Assembly (NCBI RefSeq): GCF_003439125.1
Contig: NZ_QSUU01000015.1
Location: 1 to 14,009, forward strand
Reading direction: 5' to 3'
Origin: Collinsella sp. OM04-5
GTDB taxonomy: Bacteria; Actinomycetota; Coriobacteriia; Coriobacteriales; Coriobacteriaceae
Length of the DNA stretch: 14,009 bases
Shown in pieces: positions 7,460 through 13,613 of the stretch. The translations under genes were made by a program, and so were the position numbers. Each line of letters begins with the position of its first letter. Position 1 is the stretch's first letter. A model generated the notes under the pieces. That model was not told where the DNA came from. It worked only from the letters and a program-made list of their open reading frames with translations, and did not search any database.

Positions 7460-8845
7460 CTACGCCGTCAACGGCGCCGGCTCATGCGGCTCGCCGTTCA
7501 GCTCGACGATGACCTGCGTTCCCACGCCCTCCTGGGACTTCACGCGCATGCCGGAATCTTCTCCGTAAAAGAAATGGATGCGCTGAAGCACGTTAAAGAG
7601 CGCCAGGCCGCAACCTCGCTTGACGGAGCTGTCGGCGGTAATGCTCTCGGGCTCCTCTCGGCGATGTTGCTCAAACAGATGCGCGCAGACCTCTTCGCTC
7701 ATACCGATGCCGTCGTCCTCGACGATGATCTCCAAACCGTCATCGGTCTCGAAAGCCCTAACATGAATAGAAAGCGGCTCGGTCTCGCGCTGCGCGTGCT
7801 TGATGCAGTTTTCGAGCAACGGCTGCAAGATAAACGGCGGCACCATGCAATCGCGCACCTCAAAGTCGATATCGACCGAGACGCGCAGACGGCCGTCGCC
7901 ATAACGAGCCTGCATAAGATTGATATAGCGAGTGCCCTGTTCCACCTCGTGCTCGAGCGTTGTGAGGGTATCGGAATCAGAAAGCGTCTGACGGTAGTAA
8001 TTGGAAAAGTCGATCAGCAGCGACCTGGCCTTGTCCGGCTCGGTACGTACGAGCGACACGATGGTGCTGATGGTATTGAATAGAAAATGAGGATCGACCT
8101 GCGATTGCAAGGCGCGCAGCTCCACGCGGGCCGTAAGCTCGTCCTGGCGCTCGAGCTCAAAGCTTGCAAGCTGCGTGGAAATGAGGTCGGCAAAGCCCGA
8201 GGCAAGCGCCGTCTGGCGCATATCGATGCTGCTCAGACGGGGATAATACAGCTCGAGCGTGCCCACGCAATGCCCGCGCACGGTGAGTGGTGCGACGATA
8301 CCGGCGCGCAGGCGCGGAAAGTAGCCACCTGTCTCGGTCGAGGCATCGCGCGAGAAAACGCTTTGCTCACCGCTGTTGATCACGTTGAGCGTAGTCCGCA
8401 GTACCACCGGGGTGCCCGCGGGGCATTTTGCCGAGTCCTCGCCCCAGCTTGCCAACACCTGCTTGCCGTCGGTAAAGCAGATGGCAGAGGCGATAGTTTC
8501 GGACAGGATGATCTTAGAGGCGCCCAGGGCAGCTTCGGGCGTAAGGCCGCGCGACGTGTAGGCGAATATTTTTGAAGCGATGGCGAGCGTGCGGTCGGTT
8601 GCGCTCGATGTGAGGTCATCGGGAACGACAAAGACGTACGAGAAGAAGAAGCACAGCATGACCAAGCCGGCAATGACGACAACGGCCGGAACAGGATTGG
8701 GATTATCGGTTAGATCCCAGATGAGCAGCAGGATAAGCAGCGGAACGACAATACCGAGCAAGATGGCTTGAACCACATGCTGAGCGGTACGAAAGACCTT
8801 GGTAGAGTTGTAGCTCTTGCCCAGAATCAGCCTATTGAGATCCAC
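7460..8845 (-). CDS. LytS-type sensor histidine kinase (pair 2)
   Basis: About 461 residues. Two hydrophobic helices (about 24-45 and 54-74, counted from the chosen start) are followed by a GAF-like region (about 95-220), then the kinase core with phospho-acceptor H253 in QVDPHFLFNT, N box QPLLENCIKH (341-350), G1 DDGIGM (377-382) and G2 GCGLALFN (411-418). The N box has Cys where the paralogue has Ala. The frame extends upstream to 8914, but that part runs through a terminator hairpin (8885-8904), so it is not used. AAGGAG at 8852-8857 touches an ATG at 8851 with no spacing but sits six bases before a GTG at 8845, which I prefer. It is the sensor for the LytTR regulator 38 bp downstream and lies directly after the permease-amidohydrolase unit. 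The signal is unknown. Confidence 0.93.
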   Translation of the reverse strand: MDLNRLILGKSYNSTKVFRTAQHVVQAILLGIVVPLLILLLIWDLTDNPNPVPAVVVIAGLVMLCFFFSYVFVVPDDLTSSATDRTLAIASKIFAYTSRGLTPEAALGASKIILSETIASAICFTDGKQVLASWGEDSAKCPAGTPVVLRTTLNVINSGEQSVFSRDASTETGGYFPRLRAGIVAPLTVRGHCVGTLELYYPRLSSIDMRQTALASGFADLISTQLASFELERQDELTARVELRALQSQVDPHFLFNTISTIVSLVRTEPDKARSLLIDFSNYYRQTLSDSDTLTTLEHEVEQGTRYINLMQARYGDGRLRVSVDIDFEVRDCMVPPFILQPLLENCIKHAQRETEPLSIHVRAFETDDGLEIIVEDDGIGMSEEVCAHLFEQHRREEPESITADSSVKRGCGLALFNVLQRIHFFYGEDSGMRVKSQEGVGTQVIVELNGEPHEPAPLTA

Positions 8846-8851
8846 CGTCAT

Positions 8852-8857
8852 CTCCTT
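8852..8857 (-). promoter_or_regulatory. Ribosome binding site that decides the kinase 2 start
   Basis: AAGGAG on the minus strand, directly abutting an ATG (8849-8851) and six bases before the in-frame GTG (8843-8845). Normal spacing favours the GTG start. Confidence 0.6.
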
Positions 8858-8878
8858 CTTACTGACGCACCCCATAGC

Positions 8879-8904
8879 AATAAAGAGGGCCGCAAGCGAC
8901 CCTC
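8879..8904 (-). terminator. Terminator after the amidohydrolase
   Basis: Minus-strand RNA GAGGGUCGC-UU-GCGGCCCUC (arms 8896-8904 and 8885-8893; 9 bp with one G-U) followed by UUUAUU. It lies 60 bp after the amidohydrolase stop and 34 bp before the kinase 2 start. The 2-base loop is tight, so the real loop is probably six bases. Confidence 0.75.
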
Positions 8905-8907
8905 TCC

Positions 8908-8922
8908 ATTGCATTATGCAAT
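8908..8922. promoter_or_regulatory. 15-bp perfect palindrome upstream of kinase 2, possible operator
   Basis: ATTGCAT-T-ATGCAAT is a perfect 7+1+7 palindrome in the short gap between the amidohydrolase and the kinase 2 gene. On the minus strand it contains CATAAT, which could be a -10 box. It is a plausible dimeric regulator site, but no -35 box of quality is visible and the terminator hairpin follows at once. Confidence 0.35.
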
Positions 8923-8963
8923 CAAAAACTGTGTTTTACATCCAGCCATCGACAAACGGTATC

Positions 8964-10241
8964 TTAGGCGCTGTATTTGTTGGCCTCGCCAAAGGTGCCA
9001 GCCTCGACGATCCAGCCGTCCTTCATGATGACGTCCATGTTGTCGGTGTTGAGCACGTGGATGTCGGCGGCGACGTCACCGTTGACGACCAGCAGGTCGG
9101 CGCACTTGCCGGCCTCGATGGAACCGGTCTCGTCCTCGATGTGGCACATCTTGGCACCGTTGAGGGTGGCGCAGGTGATGGTCTCGACCGGGGTGAAGCC
9201 GATCTTGTCGACAAACTCGTACATCTCCTCGATGGAGCAGGTGCCGTACGGGGTGACGAAGGAGAAGGAGTCGGAGCCGATCGTCATGACGACGCCGCGC
9301 TTCTTGGCCTCGCGCAGGCAGTCGTAGTTGCGCTGCAGCTCCTTCTCGACCAGGGTGCCCTCGTACTTGTCGTGCAGCTCGGGGACGTAGACGGGCGGAT
9401 AGGTGGCGTACCAGGTGGGCAGGAAGGCGATCGTCGGGGTGAAGAAGGTGCCCTGCTCGGCCATGAGGTCCATGGTGCGCTCATCGATATCGAAGCCGTG
9501 AATCAGCTGCTCGCAGCCAAAGCGAACGGAATCGTAGGCAGCGGCGTGGTTGTTGTAGCAGTGGCTCCACACGGGGATGCCGACCATCTTTGCCTCTTCG
9601 ACCACGGCCTGGATCTCCTCGGAGCAATAGTGCTGGTCGCGACCGGAGTCCCAGCGCCAGATGCCGCCACCGGTAGCCCAGATCTTGATGGCATCGGGGT
9701 TCTCGCGCAGGCGACGACGAACGGCCTTGCGCAGATCCCAAGGACCATCGACCTGGTCGCCCCAGGGGTGGGATTCCTTGTTGAGCTCCTGGGTGCAGTG
9801 GTGGGAGTCGCCGTGACCGGCAACGCGGCAGAAGCCCAGGCCGGTGGCCAGAACGCGCGGGCCCTTAAAGACGCCCTTGTCGATGCAGTCACGGATCTGG
9901 ATACCAAAGCGGCCGATCTCGCAGACGGTGGTGAGGCCGTGGGTGAGGCAGTCGTAGGCCTGCTTGACGGCGACGGCCTGCTTCTCGAGGAGCGGCTGCA
10001 TAACCCAATCGGTGTCATCGTCGGTCAGGTTGCCCGAGAAGTGCAGGTGGGTGTCGATCAGGCCGGGAAGGACGGTCTTGCCGGCGGCGTCGATAACCTC
10101 AACGCCCTCGGGAAGGTCCTGCATAGCACCGGCATACTCGATCTTGCCGCTGTCGTCGACGAGAACGAGGGAGTTCTCGACCGGCTCGGCACCGGTACCG
10201 TCGATGAGCTTGCCGCCAACGATTGCATACTTAGTGGACAT
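8964..10241 (-). CDS. Metal-dependent amidohydrolase (imidazolonepropionase/prolidase-like)
   Basis: A 425-residue cytoplasmic TIM-barrel amidohydrolase. The metal and catalytic residues are in place: H65-x-H67 in DTHLHF, K186 in AIKIWATGGG (the likely carboxylated lysine), H227 in SHCYNN, H248 in IHGFDI and D324 in GSDSF. The N-terminal strands (1-60) and the C-terminal SIEAGKCADLLVV segment (374-386) form the small beta domain typical of the superfamily. This subset includes Xaa-Pro or Xaa-Arg dipeptidases and imidazolone-type hydrolases, so a C-N bond in a dipeptide or cyclic amide is the likely target. It has an ideal AAGGAGG ribosome site at 10246-10252 and strongly biased codons, which suggests high expression. 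It follows an amino acid permease by 131 bp, and the two probably import and cleave the same kind of compound. The exact substrate is not determinable. Confidence 0.9.
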   Translation of the reverse strand: MSTKYAIVGGKLIDGTGAEPVENSLVLVDDSGKIEYAGAMQDLPEGVEVIDAAGKTVLPGLIDTHLHFSGNLTDDDTDWVMQPLLEKQAVAVKQAYDCLTHGLTTVCEIGRFGIQIRDCIDKGVFKGPRVLATGLGFCRVAGHGDSHHCTQELNKESHPWGDQVDGPWDLRKAVRRRLRENPDAIKIWATGGGIWRWDSGRDQHYCSEEIQAVVEEAKMVGIPVWSHCYNNHAAAYDSVRFGCEQLIHGFDIDERTMDLMAEQGTFFTPTIAFLPTWYATYPPVYVPELHDKYEGTLVEKELQRNYDCLREAKKRGVVMTIGSDSFSFVTPYGTCSIEEMYEFVDKIGFTPVETITCATLNGAKMCHIEDETGSIEAGKCADLLVVNGDVAADIHVLNTDNMDVIMKDGWIVEAGTFGEANKYSA

Positions 10242-10271
10242 GGTTCCTCCTTATGGATCCATATAGTGGGC

Positions 10272-10352
10272 GAGGCCGTGTTGGGTTAAGGCCTCACAAA
10301 ACTACCCAAGTGGTGCCGGGTTCGGTGCGCGGAAGAGAGGATCCCGCGCACC
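10272..10352. promoter_or_regulatory. Two hairpins between permease and amidohydrolase
   Basis: The 131-bp spacer holds GAGGCC/GGCCTC (10272-10295) and a perfect 9-bp repeat GGTGCGCGG/CCGCGCACC (10324-10352). Neither is followed by a T-run on the minus strand, so these look like read-through or RNA-stabilising and processing hairpins in a common transcript rather than full terminators. Confidence 0.5.
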
Positions 10353-10372
10353 CGATCCGCCCCGGCTAGGCG

Positions 10373-11824
10373 TTACTTTTTGCGGGAATTGGTGAAGGCC
10401 ATAAGAGCCAGGCCAATGGCCAGCCAGCCGATCACGATGCTCCACTCCACCATGTTGAGGGAGGCGGGAGAGAACGGAATCACGAGCAGGCCAATGATGG
10501 TGCCGCAGGCAACGATAGCGAGGCTGATGCCAAACTTGCCGCCGGGCACCTCGTAGGGACGAGGCAGGTCGGGCTCGGTGAAGCGCATGCGCAGGCAAGC
10601 GAGGGCGACCATGCCGCAGGAGAAGATGAAGGCGAGAGCCGACACGTTGGTCAGAGGGATGAGCATGTTCTTGCCCAGGAACGGACCGACGACGGTGATG
10701 ACGCCCAGAACGACGCAGGCGAGCTTGGGAGCGCCGGACTTGGGATCGACCTCGGCGAACTTCTCGGGCAGCTGGCCCTTTCGGCCCATGGCGAGCATGA
10801 TGCGGCTCGTGGCGCCGTAGAAGGAGTTCATCGGGCCCATGGGTCCAAGCGTGGCGATGACGAGCATGGCCAGGTACAGGAGCATGTTGATGCCCTTGAG
10901 GCAGGCAAGCGCGGGAACCGGGCTCTTAACGAACTCATGCCAGTCGAGGATGGTGCCGAACGAGTAGATGCAGACCATGTAGAAGCCGCCTGCGGCCAGC
11001 AGGGCCAGGGAGATGATCTTGCCGAACTTGTTCCAGTTGAGGCCCTCGGCCGCTTCCTCAGCCTGCTGAGGAATGGTGTCGAAACCGGCGTAGAAGAACG
11101 GGGTCAGAACCAGGACCGAAACGATGCCTGCGAACAGGCTGGTGCCCTCGGTAGCAGGCTTGCCGCCGCCAGCACCGGTGACCTGGGAGAACACGGGCAT
11201 GGCGTTGTCCGGCGAGCCGGTGAACAGCGAGACGCCCATGGCGAGCAGCATGCCGCAGAGCAGGGCCTTGGTCAGGAAGGCCTGCAGCTTGGCGGCCGAG
11301 CTGGCACCGCGGAAGTTGAGGAAGATGACGTAGGCTGCAAAGCCGAGCGCGATCAGCGTCGGGAACAGGTAAACGTCGGCGCCCAGGATGGTATAGAGCT
11401 TGACAGCACGCAGCCACTCAAGACCGGGCAGGCTGCCGAACATCTCGGACACGAGGGTCGAGATAGCGATTGCCTCCCACGGGCACAGGATGCCGTTGCC
11501 CAGGGCCAGGAGCCAACCGGTGATATAGCTCAGCGTACGGCCAAAGCTACGATCGACATACTCGACGATGCCGCCCGAGATGGGGATAGCAGCCGTGAGC
11601 TCACCGAAAACAGCTCCGACGGGCACGAGAAAGATTGCACCCAAGAGGAATGCGATCATAGCGGGAACGGGACCGCCGCCCACGACCATCCAGTCGCCGA
11701 CCTGCAGAACCCAGCCAGTTCCGATGATGGCACCGAAACCGATGGTGAAGAAGTTCCAGAGCGAAAGCGTTTTCTTCATGCCGCCGTTACCTTCGACTGC
11801 AACTTCTGCGTTCTTGTCCGCCAT
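10373..11824 (-). CDS. APC-superfamily amino acid permease
   Basis: A 483-residue inner-membrane carrier with about 12 hydrophobic helices. The first helix holds the substrate-binding GFGAIIGTGWV (29-39), the hallmark of the amino acid-polyamine-organocation superfamily; PISGGIVEYVDRSFG follows in the helix 2-3 region, and FYAGFDTIPQQAEE and the GRKGQLPEKFAEV loop are also typical. The N-terminal 20 residues are polar and lie in the cytoplasm. The start has a very strong AAAGGAGG (11831-11838) six bases upstream, and codon use is highly biased, so the gene is probably abundantly expressed. It heads a two-gene unit with the amidohydrolase. Uptake of an amino acid or derivative is likely, but which one cannot be said. 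The leader contains two hairpins close to the ribosome site. Confidence 0.92.
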   Translation of the reverse strand: MADKNAEVAVEGNGGMKKTLSLWNFFTIGFGAIIGTGWVLQVGDWMVVGGGPVPAMIAFLLGAIFLVPVGAVFGELTAAIPISGGIVEYVDRSFGRTLSYITGWLLALGNGILCPWEAIAISTLVSEMFGSLPGLEWLRAVKLYTILGADVYLFPTLIALGFAAYVIFLNFRGASSAAKLQAFLTKALLCGMLLAMGVSLFTGSPDNAMPVFSQVTGAGGGKPATEGTSLFAGIVSVLVLTPFFYAGFDTIPQQAEEAAEGLNWNKFGKIISLALLAAGGFYMVCIYSFGTILDWHEFVKSPVPALACLKGINMLLYLAMLVIATLGPMGPMNSFYGATSRIMLAMGRKGQLPEKFAEVDPKSGAPKLACVVLGVITVVGPFLGKNMLIPLTNVSALAFIFSCGMVALACLRMRFTEPDLPRPYEVPGGKFGISLAIVACGTIIGLLVIPFSPASLNMVEWSIVIGWLAIGLALMAFTNSRKK

Positions 11825-11845
11825 TGTTCCCCTCCTTTCCTTATT

Positions 11846-11862
11846 GACGCCTCTTTGGCGTC
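11846..11862 (-). promoter_or_regulatory. Leader hairpin next to the permease ribosome site
   Basis: GACGCC-TCTTT-GGCGTC, a perfect 6-bp stem, ends seven bases before AAAGGAGG of the permease. It could affect ribosome access or RNA stability. No known riboswitch or T-box sequence was recognised in the leader. Confidence 0.4.
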
Positions 11863-11869
11863 ACCCCTT

Positions 11870-11900
11870 GCGCGGTCTGTTTTGCCGCGCGCTTTTATTT
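11870..11900 (+). terminator. Terminator-like hairpin, plus strand, no gene upstream
   Basis: GCGCGG (11870-11875) pairs with CCGCGC (11885-11890) over a 9-nt loop and is followed by GCTTTTATTT. On the minus strand it lies in the permease leader. It may stop antisense transcription into the spacer or simply be a leader structure. Confidence 0.4.
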
Positions 11901-11931
11901 CGTGGCTTTAAGATACGGCCTTGGCACAGCA

Positions 11932-11986
11932 GCGCCGCTTGTGGCTCGACCGAAGGCAGAACTGCAAAACGAGCGGCGCCGTTTTT
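11932..11986 (+). terminator. Second terminator-like hairpin, plus strand
   Basis: GCGCCGCTTGT (11932-11942) pairs with ACGAGCGGCGC (11969-11979) as an 11-bp stem with one G-U, then C-GTTTTT (11981-11986). The 26-nt loop contains a GCAG-AA-CTGC hairpin. No plus-strand gene lies upstream, so its role is open. Confidence 0.4.
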
Positions 11987-12180
11987 GGGACGAACGGCGG
12001 AAGACGTCATCCGTCTTGGACGCTTTCATCTTGTCTGCTTTTGAATACCTGTTGCCGTGACGCTTGGCGCGCGGCGCGGCAACGTTCATACCATTTGTCA
12101 GGCTTTTGGCGCACATACCCATGTGTCGCGCCTCTTTTTATGTAGGATAGACAAGTTACACATGAGGCAAGGTGATTCGA

Positions 12181-13182
12181 ATGGCATACGGATACAATGA
12201 CGGCGACCAACGGCCACAAAGCGTGCGCCTTGCCGGCCGCACCACGCCAACGCCCAGAAGCACCTCCGACAACGGCAACCAGCAGCGCCCCCAAGAGCAG
12301 CCCGGGGCTTCTTCTCGGCAACAAAGCCGTACCGCGCAGCAGTCAGACCGCGTGAGCACGAGCACACGCCAACGCCAGACCGACACATCGCAGCCGCGCC
12401 GCTACGATTGCCGTACGACCGACCACTACGTTAAGCGCTCCTTTTCGCCACCTCAACGCAATCGCGGCAATTCCGCCCCTCGCCCCGCGTCGCACACCAC
12501 AAGCCACGCACTTCCAGCCCGCCGTCTACGCCTTGCGCTTTGCTCCATTGCCGCCTGCCTCGTCTTTGTGTTTTTGGGATCCTGTATCTCGCACGGATCA
12601 GCCGGTCTTGAGCCCACTGCCGAGGACAAGCTGCTTAAAGCTCCCGTCGCGCCCGGTTACTCCTTTGCGTTCTCGACCCCACGCTCGCAATGGCAGGCCG
12701 GCACCATGCCCCACATCTACCAAATTGACCCCGCATGGTCGGAGCTGCCCTATGCCGGTGGCACTATTCGCGAAAACGCTTGCGGCCCCACTTGCCTCAC
12801 CATGGTCTATATCTTTAAGACCGGCCACACCGATAAGACGCCGGTCGATATATGCGCACTGGCCGAAGCCGGCAACTACGCCCCCACTGGTGCCACCGAG
12901 TGGTCGTTTATGACAGGCGGTGCGTGGCAGCTGGGGCTCAACGGAACACAGCTCTATAACGATTGCGAATCGATTACCCAAGCACTTCGCTCGGGTGCGC
13001 CCGTTATCGCCGCAGTGCGCCCCGGTACGTTTACCAACGTAGGCCACTACATCGTGCTCTACGGCATCGACGATGCCAACCAGATTGGCGTCTACGACCC
13101 CAACTCGGCCAGCCGCAGCGCCCGTCGCTGGGGCGTCGTAGAGGTCCTTAACGAAATCGAAGCCATGTGGGCCTACTACTAG
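12181..13182 (+). CDS. Membrane-anchored C39-like cysteine peptidase
   Basis: A 333-residue protein in three parts: a disordered N-terminal tail of about 110 residues rich in Gln, Arg, Ser, Thr and Pro; one hydrophobic helix (about 117-135) ending in a Cys; and an outside domain (about 170-333) of the Peptidase_C39_2 type. Catalytic marks are C201 in ACGPTC, H289 in GHYIVLYG and D306 in DPNS; the segment IDPAWSELPYAGG (182-194) is the usual entry motif. With the positively charged PARRLR before the helix, the domain should face outward. Such proteins are cell-wall or peptide-processing proteases of unknown substrate; it lacks the ABC transporter fusion of bacteriocin exporters. Start: ATG 12181 with AAGGTG six bases upstream, rather than the GTG at 12172. 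It is the only complete plus-strand gene, and its stop codon lies inside the terminal repeat of the adjoining element. Confidence 0.85.
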   Translation: MAYGYNDGDQRPQSVRLAGRTTPTPRSTSDNGNQQRPQEQPGASSRQQSRTAQQSDRVSTSTRQRQTDTSQPRRYDCRTTDHYVKRSFSPPQRNRGNSAPRPASHTTSHALPARRLRLALCSIAACLVFVFLGSCISHGSAGLEPTAEDKLLKAPVAPGYSFAFSTPRSQWQAGTMPHIYQIDPAWSELPYAGGTIRENACGPTCLTMVYIFKTGHTDKTPVDICALAEAGNYAPTGATEWSFMTGGAWQLGLNGTQLYNDCESITQALRSGAPVIAAVRPGTFTNVGHYIVLYGIDDANQIGVYDPNSASRSARRWGVVEVLNEIEAMWAYY

Positions 13183-13193
13183 TCATTGGGGAC

Positions 13194-13220
13194 ACTCATT
13201 GGGGACAGACTTAAATGAGT
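13194..13220 (+). repeat. 27-bp repeat copy 1, self-complementary ends
   Basis: The unit begins ACTCATT and ends AATGAGT, which are inverse complements, around a GGGGACAGACTTA loop. A nearly identical copy follows after four bases and an inverted copy lies at 13466-13490. Confidence 0.85.
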
Positions 13221-13224
13221 ACCC

Positions 13225-13251
13225 ACTCATCGGGGACAGACTTAAATGAGT
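13225..13251 (+). repeat. 27-bp repeat copy 2
   Basis: Identical to copy 1 except for one T-to-C change at the seventh base, which breaks one pair of its terminal stem. Confidence 0.85.
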
Positions 13252-13280
13252 GGTCCCAGGCTGCCCGGAACTGCCGGCTC

Positions 13281-13449
13281 GGAAAGTGCATCCCGCTTTG
13301 GAGTTCGATAACGGGATGTGCCTTCCGTTAGCGGCCTGCTTGGGAAACTGTGCCCCACTTTTCGGCATAATTCCGGGATGCATTTTCCGGTAGAGGACCC
13401 CGGGGAAACTGTGCCCCGTTTTGGACGCTCATTCTGGGATGCACTTTCC
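13281..13449. repeat. Three tandem 61-62 bp hairpin units
   Basis: Unit 1 arms 13281-13295 and 13312-13326, unit 2 arms 13343-13356 and 13375-13388, unit 3 arms 13404-13417 and 13436-13449. Left arms share GGAAA-x-TG-x-x-x-CCC, right arms share GGGATG-x-x-x-TTCC, and unit starts are 62 and 61 bases apart. Units 2 and 3 share GGGAAACTGTGCCCC exactly. Each unit is a stem with several wobbles and a central T-rich loop. Confidence 0.75.
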
Positions 13450-13465
13450 GCAGTTGATTGGTGCT

Positions 13466-13490
13466 ACTCATTTAAGTCTGTCCCCAATGA
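13466..13490 (-). repeat. 27-bp repeat copy 3, inverted, 25 bases conserved
   Basis: The reverse complement matches bases 3-27 of copy 1 exactly. It forms the right end of the element. Confidence 0.85.
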
Positions 13491-13514
13491 CTAATGAACA
13501 GCTACCTCAACAGC

Positions 13515-13549
13515 AAAAAGCCCCGCAGCCGGAGCGGACTGCGGGGCTC
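13515..13549 (-). terminator. Terminator after carbamate kinase
   Basis: Minus-strand AGCCCCGCAG (13539-13548) pairs perfectly with CUGCGGGGCU (13519-13528) over a 10-nt loop and is followed by U residues (plus-strand A-run 13515-13519). The stop codon of carbamate kinase is 65 bp upstream. Confidence 0.92.
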
Positions 13550-13567
13550 ATGAAGAGAGGCTAGTTT

Positions 13568-13591
13568 GTGGGCGCTTTGCCTGGCGCCCAC
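13568..13591. other. Perfect 8-bp hairpin between carbamate kinase and its terminator
   Basis: GTGGGCGC/GCGCCCAC with an 8-nt loop. No T-run follows on the minus strand. It is probably an RNA-end structure that works with the stronger terminator just downstream. Confidence 0.5.
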
Positions 13592-13613
13592 GAGAGAGGC
13601 AACAGAGTAGAGA

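Larger units (their letters stand above)
11825..12180. other. Divergent spacer between permease (-) and C39 peptidase (+)
   Basis: No gene is supported in these 356 bp; the short frames (11921-12145 +, 11895-12122 -) lack ribosome sites and recognisable content. It should carry the promoters of both flanking genes, but I see no strong -35/-10 pair. It is rich in inverted repeats: 11846-11862, 11870-11890, 11932-11979, and AAGACG/CGTCTT near 12000-12016. Two of these are followed by T-runs on the plus strand although no plus-strand gene precedes them. Confidence 0.5.
13180..13493. mobile_element. 314-bp repeat element with 15-bp terminal inverted repeats (MITE/REP-like)
   Basis: TAGTCATTGGGGACA at 13180-13194 is matched in exact inverse by TGTCCCCAATGACTA at 13479-13493. 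The interior has no gene; it holds further copies of the end motif and three tandem hairpin units. The GGGGACAGAC core resembles sequences I know beside REP/IS200-like (RAYT) transposase genes, but no transposase is present, so this would be non-autonomous. No clear target duplication was found outside the repeats. The first three bases are the stop codon of the C39 peptidase gene. Confidence 0.55.

Noticed and set aside
8846..8914. N-terminal extension of kinase 2 to the upstream start
   Set aside because: It would run through the terminator hairpin, has no ribosome site, and the added residues do not resemble the paralogue.
8924..8960. Possible LytTR binding half-sites ACCGTTTGT and ACAGTTTTT on the minus strand before kinase 2
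   Set aside because: The two are 28 bases apart, not the usual two helical turns, the second breaks the consensus, and the first lies just after the amidohydrolase stop codon.
8817..10289. A 490-codon open frame on the plus strand opposite the amidohydrolase
   Set aside because: It is a shadow frame caused by biased codons; the translation is low-complexity Gly/Val/Asp/Leu-rich, has no domain, and lies opposite a gene with all catalytic motifs and an ideal ribosome site.
10937..11911. A 324-codon plus-strand frame opposite the permease
   Set aside because: The translation is rich in Gln, Glu, Gly and Asp with no hydrophobic core or motif, and the permease on the other strand is unmistakable.
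11825..11930. A T-box or amino acid riboswitch in the permease leader
   Set aside because: The leader has hairpins, but no T-box sequence (TGG-N-ACCGCG type) or other riboswitch core I recognise, and no terminator on the minus strand before the start.
11895..12145. Small open frames on either strand in the divergent spacer
   Set aside because: No ribosome site, no recognisable content, unusual Arg/Cys composition, and overlap with the inverted repeats.
13194..13251. Two 27-bp direct repeats resembling the start of a CRISPR array
   Set aside because: The repeats are four bases apart with no spacer of useful length, the third copy is inverted, and no cas gene is present.
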